Shown piece after piece: positions 5,418-6,035 of a stretch of 6,035 nucleotides of DNA. This DNA comes from Gammaproteobacteria bacterium (GTDB lineage Bacteria > Pseudomonadota > Gammaproteobacteria > Pseudomonadales > Azotimanducaceae_A): the NCBI GenBank assembly GCA_028819775.1, contig JAPPKV010000450.1:1-6035 (forward strand), given 5' to 3'. Position 1 is the stretch's first letter. Each line of letters starts with the position of its first letter. Made by a program: the position numbers and the translations under genes. The notes beneath the pieces are model-generated. The model did no database searches, was not told where the DNA came from, and was given only the letters and a program-made list of their open reading frames with translations.

Positions 5418-6035
5418 ATGAAAAACTGCTCATTGAAGTGGCGACCGGGGGTTAGGACAGCAGTCCTGGCGATGGTACTCGGGTTGCTGGCCGCCGGTGC
5501 GGGGGCGACTACGCTGGCGGACATCTATGCCGCTGCGGACCGGATCAACCAACAGGCGAGGGAGTCCCAAGCGAAGGTGGACGACCTGACATCGGAGACC
5601 CGGGATCTGTACCAGGACTACAAGATCGTCCTGGCGGAGATAGAGAATCTCCGGATCTACAACCGCCAACTCGAACGCCAAGTGGCCGCACAGGAGGCCC
5701 AGATTGCCGAGATCACCGAGAACATGGGCAAGGTCTCGGACATCCAGCGCGATGTCGTGCCGCTGATGGATCGCATGGTGATCGGTCTCGAGCAGTTGAT
5801 TGACAACGACATGCCGTTCTTCATGACCGAGCGGCGAGATCGTCTCGAGAACCTTCGCGATGTCCTGGACAACCCGGATGTCGCGGTGTCGGAACAGTTT
5901 GCCGCGGTCCTCAATGCCTACCAGATCGAGAACGACTTCGGCCGGTCGATGAGCGCCTATACAGACGAAATCGAAGTGGGGGGCACGCATCGTGTCGTCG
6001 AGGTGCTGCAGGTGGGACGCGTGGCCTTGATGTAC
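5418..6035 (+). CDS. DUF3450 family exported protein, 5' part, cut by the right edge
   Basis: The frame is open from the ATG at 5418 to the last base, giving 206 residues with no stop. AGGGAAGGG precedes the ATG by 4 bases. Residues 1-30 form a signal peptide: basic KNCSLKWRPGVR, hydrophobic core AVLAMVLGLLAAG, and a likely cut after AGA (A30), so the protein should act in the periplasm. Residues of about 40-112 are heptad-like and rich in Gln, Glu and Arg, predicting a long coiled coil. Family-like features follow: DMPFFMTERRDRL (131-143), NPDVAVSEQF (152-161) and VGRVALMY (199-206). DUF3450 has no established biochemical function. Members usually precede genes for ExbB/TolQ-like and ExbD-like proteins, TonB and a TPR protein, so a role in an energised outer-membrane transport system is inferred. 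The normal length is about 250, so roughly the last fifth is missing. Confidence 0.85.
   Translation, partial: MKNCSLKWRPGVRTAVLAMVLGLLAAGAGATTLADIYAAADRINQQARESQAKVDDLTSETRDLYQDYKIVLAEIENLRIYNRQLERQVAAQEAQIAEITENMGKVSDIQRDVVPLMDRMVIGLEQLIDNDMPFFMTERRDRLENLRDVLDNPDVAVSEQFAAVLNAYQIENDFGRSMSAYTDEIEVGGTHRVVEVLQVGRVALMY

Noticed and set aside
5453..5466. Inverted repeat AGGAC-AGCA-GTCCT
   Set aside because: It lies within the signal-peptide coding region of the DUF3450 gene and is short enough to be chance.
1..6035. CRISPR arrays, insertion sequences, tRNA genes or phage genes
   Set aside because: I looked for regularly spaced repeats, transposase motifs, terminal inverted repeats and tRNA-like folds on both strands and saw none.

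Overview
This is a GC-rich bacterial chromosomal window. It most likely comes from a gammaproteobacterium: the FolD sequence resembles the E. coli protein closely, LpxH (the metallophosphoesterase of lipid A synthesis typical of beta- and gammaproteobacteria) is present, and the right edge carries a DUF3450 protein, a family I associate with gammaproteobacterial ExbB/ExbD/TonB-type loci. The species cannot be named from this sequence. I see no mobile element, CRISPR array, tRNA or rRNA.

Layout, left to right. Positions 3-98 look like the 3' end of an unrecognised plus-strand gene cut by the window edge. A gap of about 180 bases follows. Then comes a minus-strand block, read from right to left: phoB (4135-3434), phoR (about 3256-1895), folD (1858-989) and lpxH (992-276). 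folD and lpxH overlap by ATGA, and phoR and folD are 36 bases apart, so phoR-folD-lpxH could share a transcript with phoB. A good candidate Pho box (4190-4207) with a plausible -10 element lies upstream of phoB, suggesting that the two-component system is autoregulated by phosphate starvation. Divergently, on the plus strand, lies a dienelactone-hydrolase-family gene (4318-4986) with an intact Cys-Asp-His triad. After it is a gap of about 430 bases with a strong stem-loop, an inverted repeat over a consensus -35 hexamer, and a 25-codon reading frame with an excellent ribosome binding site. The window ends inside a gene for an exported coiled-coil DUF3450 protein (from 5418), which is probably the first gene of an ExbB/ExbD/TonB-like cluster beyond the edge.

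How the genes fit together. PhoR and PhoB sense and respond to phosphate limitation. FolD supplies formyl- and methylene-tetrahydrofolate for one-carbon metabolism, and LpxH makes lipid X for lipid A. The last two are housekeeping functions that here sit immediately downstream of phoR, so they may be partly under Pho control. This is an inference from gene order only. Most of the window is ordinary core genome. The least explained parts are the structured leader region before the DUF3450 gene and a short frame coupled to the phoR start. I found no convincing evidence for an undescribed multi-gene system.
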